Of a stretch of DNA of 64,000 nt, positions 60,686 through 64,000 are shown piece by piece. This stretch comes from Streptomyces sp. ASQP_92. Lineage in GTDB: Bacteria; Actinomycetota; Actinomycetes; Streptomycetales; Streptomycetaceae. The notes below the pieces were generated by a model. The model did not search any database. It had not been told where the DNA came from and was given only the letters and a program-made list of their open reading frames with translations. The translations under genes were made by a program, and so were the position numbers. The stretch is taken from contig NZ_JAODUA010000004.1 of the NCBI RefSeq assembly GCF_025399895.1, positions 310,001 through 374,000 of the forward strand, written 5' to 3'. The first letter of the stretch is position 1. Every line of letters begins with the position of its first letter.

Positions 60686-61092
60686 CCGGCCTTCTCCGGC
60701 GTCATCGCCGCAGGGGCGACCGGGGCCCGGAGCAGCGAGGACAGCCTCGCCAGAGCAGCGGGCAGAACCCAGTAGTAGACCCAGGTCCCCCGCCGCTCGG
60801 AGCCGACAAGGCCGGCCTCGCGCAGCACCTTCAGATGGTGGGAGATCGTCGGCTGGGACACGTCGAACGGGCCGGTCAGGTCACAGACGCACGCCTCGCC
60901 GCCCTCGTGCGAGGCGATCAGCGAGAGCAGTCTCAGCCGTACGGGGTCCGACAGCGCCTTGAACATCCGCGCCAGGTCGACGGCTGCTTCTTCCCCCAGC
61001 GGCTCGCGCACGATCGGCGAACAGCAGACCGTGTCCTCGCACTCGCTCTTGTCCTTGTCCCGCTGGAGGACGACCAGCTCCGATTTCGACAT
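60682..61092 (-). CDS. arsR: ArsR-family metalloregulator
   Basis: Winged-helix repressor of 136 residues. RMFKALSDPVRLRLLSLIASHEGGEACVCDLTGPFDVSQPTISHHLKVLREAGLV has the CVCD metal-binding pair in the recognition region and SQPTISHHL as recognition helix. Additional N-terminal Cys residues (CEDTVCCSP) may add an arsenite site. ATG 61092 is inside a perfect GACATATGTC palindrome; longer in-frame starts run into the divergent spacer and are rejected. It probably represses its own operon until arsenite binds. Confidence 0.9.
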   Translation of the reverse strand: MSKSELVVLQRDKDKSECEDTVCCSPIVREPLGEEAAVDLARMFKALSDPVRLRLLSLIASHEGGEACVCDLTGPFDVSQPTISHHLKVLREAGLVGSERRGTWVYYWVLPAALARLSSLLRAPVAPAAMTPEKAG

Positions 61093-61097
61093 ATGTC
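61088..61097. promoter_or_regulatory. Palindrome at the arsR start codon
   Basis: GACATATGTC is a perfect 10-bp palindrome that contains the arsR ATG. A related TGTCAAC/TAGACA pattern lies just upstream. This may be the ArsR operator of an essentially leaderless transcript. Confidence 0.45.
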
Positions 61098-61408
61098 TAT
61101 GTTGACAGTCATCTAACTGGAGAGCAAGCTCGCTGGACCCCCAGGTGAGGCCTGGATGATGACGGCGACCCCCCGGCGGGCCGGACCCCCGGTCAGGCGG
61201 TCGGAAAGCGCACAGGCATGCCTCCCCCGCCCCGCCCTCGGCCATCACACGTTCACACACTCCCGCTACTCTCACCCCGGCCTTGCCGGACCCGGCGCGC
61301 ACCCAGAGCGGGGTGGTCGCGCGCGCGGAGCCGGACACGGACACGGGCACGACTGCGAGTTGCGCCTGTGACCGCGACCGTGGGACGGACAGAGGGAGGA
61401 AGCCTCAC
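61098..61408. other. Divergent spacer between arsR and chromate transporter genes
   Basis: No gene recognised in 311 bp. It must contain the arsR promoter at its left end. The GGGAGGA at 61394-61400 serves the chromate transporter GTG at 61409. An open frame running from about 61283 into that gene reads as a charged low-complexity stretch and is not used. Confidence 0.45.
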
Positions 61409-62608
61409 GTGGGTGACGGGCACCAGGAGCGGCAACAGGAGCAGCACCGGCAGACGGGAAGGGTCGGGCTGGCCACGATCGCCCGGGAGTGGGGGCGGAT
61501 CGGGTGCGTCGGCTTCGGTGGCCCGCCCACCCACATCGCTCTGCTGCGCCAGTTGTGCGTCGAGCGGCGCGGCTGGATCGGGGCCGCCGAGTTCGAGGAC
61601 GCCATCGCCGTCACCAACCTCCTGCCCGGCCCGGCTTCGACGCAGTTGGCGATCTTCACCGCCCGGCGGCTGCGCGGCCCGGTCGGCGCCTTGGTGGGCG
61701 GGTTGTGTTTCATCGTCCCCGGCCTCGTCCTCATTCTCGTCCTGGCGGCGCTCTTCCTCGCCGGCAGCCCGCCGTTGTGGGTGCGCGGTGCCGCCGCCGG
61801 GGCCGGAGCGGTGGTGGCCGCGGTCGCCGTGCGGGCCGCCGTGGCGCTGGTGCCCGCCAGTTGGCAGCGCGCCGGTGCGGCTCGCGCGGCCCGGGCCCGC
61901 TGGCTCGTCTACGTCCTCGGCGGGGCCGCCGCCGCTCTGGCCGGTCCGTGGCTGGTGCTCGCCCTGATCGCCGCCGGATGCGTCGAGAGCGTGATCCGTA
62001 CCCGTTCCGCGGCGAAACCGGACCGTGCCAGGGCCTGGCCGCTACCGCTCGTCCTCGCCACCGCCCCGGCGGCCGCGGGGGGTCTGTTGGCGCTCGCCTG
62101 GGTCGCGTTCAAGGTGGGCGCCCTGTCCTACGGGGGCGGCTTCGTCATCATCCCGCTCATGCAGGCCGATGCCGTGCACCACTACCACTGGATGACCGAC
62201 GGCCAGTTCCTCAACGCGGTCGCCCTCGGTCAGATCACGCCCGGCCCGGTGGTCCAGACCGTCGCCGTCGTCGGCTACGCCGCCGGCGGGATCCCCGGTG
62301 GCCTGCTGGCCGCAGCCGTCGCGTTCGCCCCCTCGTTCCTGTTCGTGATCCTCGGCGGGCCCCACTTCGACAAGATCCGCGCGAACGACCGGGTACAGGG
62401 CTTCTTCACGGGCGCCGGCCCCGCCGTGATCGGTGCCATCGCCGGCTCGGCGATCCCACTCGCGCTCGCCCTCCAGCACGCGTGGCAGTTCGCGGTGCTC
62501 GGCGCCGGCACGATCTGGCTCGTCGCCGCCAGACGCGGCGTCGTGAGCACCCTGCTCGTGGCAGCCGCACTCGGCATGGTCGCCGCAGCGGCAGGGTGGC
62601 CGACCTGA
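61409..62608 (+). CDS. chrA: Chromate transporter ChrA
   Basis: Membrane protein of 399 residues with two homologous CHR halves. The first has FGGPPTHIALLRQLCVERRGWIGAAEFEDAIAVTNLLPGPASTQLAIF, the second GALSYGGGFVIIPLMQADAVHHYHWMTDGQFLNAVALGQITPGPVV; both carry the PGP motif after an FGG/YGGG signature. ChrA exports chromate using the proton gradient. GTG 61409 has GGGAGGA 8 bp upstream. It is divergent from the ars operon, extending the metal-resistance cluster. Confidence 0.92.
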   Translation: MGDGHQERQQEQHRQTGRVGLATIAREWGRIGCVGFGGPPTHIALLRQLCVERRGWIGAAEFEDAIAVTNLLPGPASTQLAIFTARRLRGPVGALVGGLCFIVPGLVLILVLAALFLAGSPPLWVRGAAAGAGAVVAAVAVRAAVALVPASWQRAGAARAARARWLVYVLGGAAAALAGPWLVLALIAAGCVESVIRTRSAAKPDRARAWPLPLVLATAPAAAGGLLALAWVAFKVGALSYGGGFVIIPLMQADAVHHYHWMTDGQFLNAVALGQITPGPVVQTVAVVGYAAGGIPGGLLAAAVAFAPSFLFVILGGPHFDKIRANDRVQGFFTGAGPAVIGAIAGSAIPLALALQHAWQFAVLGAGTIWLVAARRGVVSTLLVAAALGMVAAAAGWPT

Positions 62609-62700
62609 CGGGCATCCGGGCCGTACCGGAACATTCGGGGCTCGGCCTCGGGTACCCGGCTCCGGAAGGTCGACCGTGACGGCCCATCCCCCGGCCCCGC

Positions 62701-63339
62701 TCAGTCCAGCTCCAGTCCCAACGCCGGTTCCACGGGCGGAGGAAGCGGGCTGTACACCGCACGCCGGGCGTTGAAGTGCGCGAGGTGAAAGACATGGCCC
62801 CTCACCCCCAGCTCCAGCGGAGGGGGGTCGCCGACCGGAGGATGGTGGACGAAACCGTACGTCTCGTACTCCACATCCCTGAAGTGCACAGGCAGGGAGC
62901 CCCTGTTGGCGCGGTCGGCCCACTGCTGCGCCTCCTCGCGCGAGGCCCACAGAGGGCGCTCGGTGGCATCGGGCCGCCGACTGTCGATCCCCTGCACGGC
63001 GCTGAGCAGCGAGGGGGCGTAAATGCCCTTCACCCGGTAGTTCTCCAGGTGCAACGTGCGGATGACGACCGAGACGTAATGCCACCGATTGTTGCGCCGA
63101 CGCCCCGTCACCCGCATTCTCTGGCCGCCGTCGCCCCAGAGCGGTGGCGTCAGCCAGACCAGCGCGCCGGGGCTGAAGTGGCGCAAGCCGGAGCGGATCT
63201 CCAGTCCGCCCTCACCGTGGCTGGTCTCCCGGGCCACGTTGGCCACCAGGCACCAGGCCAACGGGCCGTCGCCAGCTGCCTGTTCGGGCATGGGCTGTAG
63301 GTCTTCGTCGTCGTCCCCGGTGGTCGTCATGGAGGCCAT
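62701..63339 (-). CDS. Protein of unknown function
   Basis: Protein of 212 residues with a short acidic start and a folded region: WCLVANVARETSHGEGGLEIRSGLRHFSPGALVWLTPPLWGDGGQRMRVTGRRR, RWHYVSVVIRTLHLENYRVKGIYAPSLL, then EEAQQWADRAN and a proline-rich tail. I see a hint of a beta-barrel (SH3-like, GALVWLTPPLWGDGGQRMRVTG), but no named family. ATG 63339 or 63330 may start it; neither has a good ribosome-binding site. Similar single-copy unknown proteins are common in Streptomyces. Confidence 0.65.
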   Translation of the reverse strand: MASMTTTGDDDEDLQPMPEQAAGDGPLAWCLVANVARETSHGEGGLEIRSGLRHFSPGALVWLTPPLWGDGGQRMRVTGRRRNNRWHYVSVVIRTLHLENYRVKGIYAPSLLSAVQGIDSRRPDATERPLWASREEAQQWADRANRGSLPVHFRDVEYETYGFVHHPPVGDPPPLELGVRGHVFHLAHFNARRAVYSPLPPPVEPALGLELD

Positions 63340-63443
63340 TGTGGCCGGGGCCGACTTCGGGAGCGAGCCGATTTCGTACGCCGCGACAACCGTCCCGACT
63401 CCCCCGCTCCGGGGCCACGGCGACGGCGCCGAACGACCGCGGT

Positions 63444-64000
63444 TCAGCCCATCTTCAGGACGCTCAGCGTGCGCTCGGCCATGCGCCGCTCCCCGAGGGC
63501 ATTGGGATGTACCGGCACGATGTTCTGCCCGAAGAGGAGCGGTTCGATCCAGCGCGTTCCAACGGCCTTGCAGGCGTCGTGTCCCTCCGAGACCTGCGAG
63601 AAGTCGACGTAGGCCGCGCCGGTTTCCTGGGCCGCGCGCTCGATGGCGGCATTGAGGTGAGCCTGGATGTCGCGCAGGTAGGGCACGTCCCCGGAGGCGA
63701 TCGGAAGCTTCGCGAAGCAGGACGGGTCGGCGGTGGACGGCGTGATCCAGGGGTAACCCAGGGCGGCTATACGGGCGTTGGGCGATTTGGCGCGGATGTC
63801 CTGGAGCGCCTTCTTGAGCGCGGGGTACGTATGCGCGTCGATCTGGTCCTGGAACGAGGTGCCGTTCTTGTCCTTGCAGGGGCTGCCCTTGCCTCCGCTG
63901 AGGATGCCCGCGGTTCCGCACGTCGTCACGGCGTTGATGAAGGTGTTGTTGTCGTTGCCGCCCATGGTGAAGGTCACCAGGTCGGTGTCGGCACTCAGTG
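63444..64000 (-). CDS. SGNH hydrolase family protein (5' end beyond window)
   Basis: C-terminal part of a secreted-type SGNH/GDSL hydrolase. The frame is open to the window edge; the GDS block lies outside. Visible are TDLVTFTMGGNDNNTF (block III), YPWITPSTADPSCFA and VHPNALGERRMAERTL (block V, with catalytic His after a V/P strand). Paired Cys residues suggest an extracellular protein. It is related to, but distinct from, the SGNH lipase at 40661. The gene is about 100 bp downstream of the unknown protein's start, on the same strand. Confidence 0.85.
   Translation of the reverse strand, partial: LSADTDLVTFTMGGNDNNTFINAVTTCGTAGILSGGKGSPCKDKNGTSFQDQIDAHTYPALKKALQDIRAKSPNARIAALGYPWITPSTADPSCFAKLPIASGDVPYLRDIQAHLNAAIERAAQETGAAYVDFSQVSEGHDACKAVGTRWIEPLLFGQNIVPVHPNALGERRMAERTLSVLKMG

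Overview
The window looks like Streptomyces chromosome. GC content is very high, GTG and TTG starts are common, and many genes overlap by 4 bp. It also carries several families I associate with streptomycetes: an srsABC-like phenolic lipid operon, DUF5133, an hsp18-type gene with RheA-like operators, a CsoR-type copper operator and a tiny hydrophobic protein. I saw no tRNA, rRNA, insertion sequence, prophage or CRISPR array.

Region 1 (1-22083, + strand) is one very compact operon of 17 genes for a surface or exported polysaccharide. It has a Wzz-like protein with a kinase-like domain that lacks its P-loop lysine, a Wzy-like polymerase/ligase, a Wzx-like flippase and two glycosyltransferases. 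Modification genes are AsnB, a fused dehydrogenase, a heparinase II/III-like protein, a beta-helix lipoprotein and a pyruvyl transferase. A sugar-nucleotide cassette (C-methyltransferase, nucleotidyltransferase, PIG-L deacetylase, SDR, DUF4910 aminopeptidase-like protein, RmlC-like epimerase, class III aminotransferase) suggests an unusual amino or branched sugar.

Region 2 (22107-30707) is mixed: a PAP2 phosphatase, an acetyltransferase, and a small P450 / DHA2 exporter / acyl carrier protein / ketosynthase locus with a convergent coaD. A VOC protein and a secreted DUF1906 protein follow, separated by a strong hairpin.

Region 3 (30981-40386) is the best candidate for an under-described system. 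An OB-fold (NfeD-like) membrane protein, a 696-residue flotillin and a 1625-residue DUF3686-AAA ATPase lie in a row. They are divergent from a PucR-type regulator, with a symmetric TTGACGC site in the intergenic region, and a small membrane protein gene overlaps the ATPase 3' end on the other strand.

Region 4 (40661-52841) has an SGNH lipase, small Streptomyces proteins, a type III PKS / ICMT-like methyltransferase / flavoprotein operon with a divergent UbiA prenyltransferase, a DUF4097 protein, an ATP-grasp ligase coupled to an MFS exporter, and a paralogous pair of unknown proteins.

Region 5 (53106-64000) is rich in stress and metal functions: a probable CsoR-controlled DUF4396 membrane protein, a LysE exporter, Hsp20 behind two RheA-like operators, a DUF2267 protein, a GAF-PP2C phosphatase, an arsR-aquaporin-arsC locus, a divergent chromate transporter, and a partial SGNH hydrolase at the right edge.
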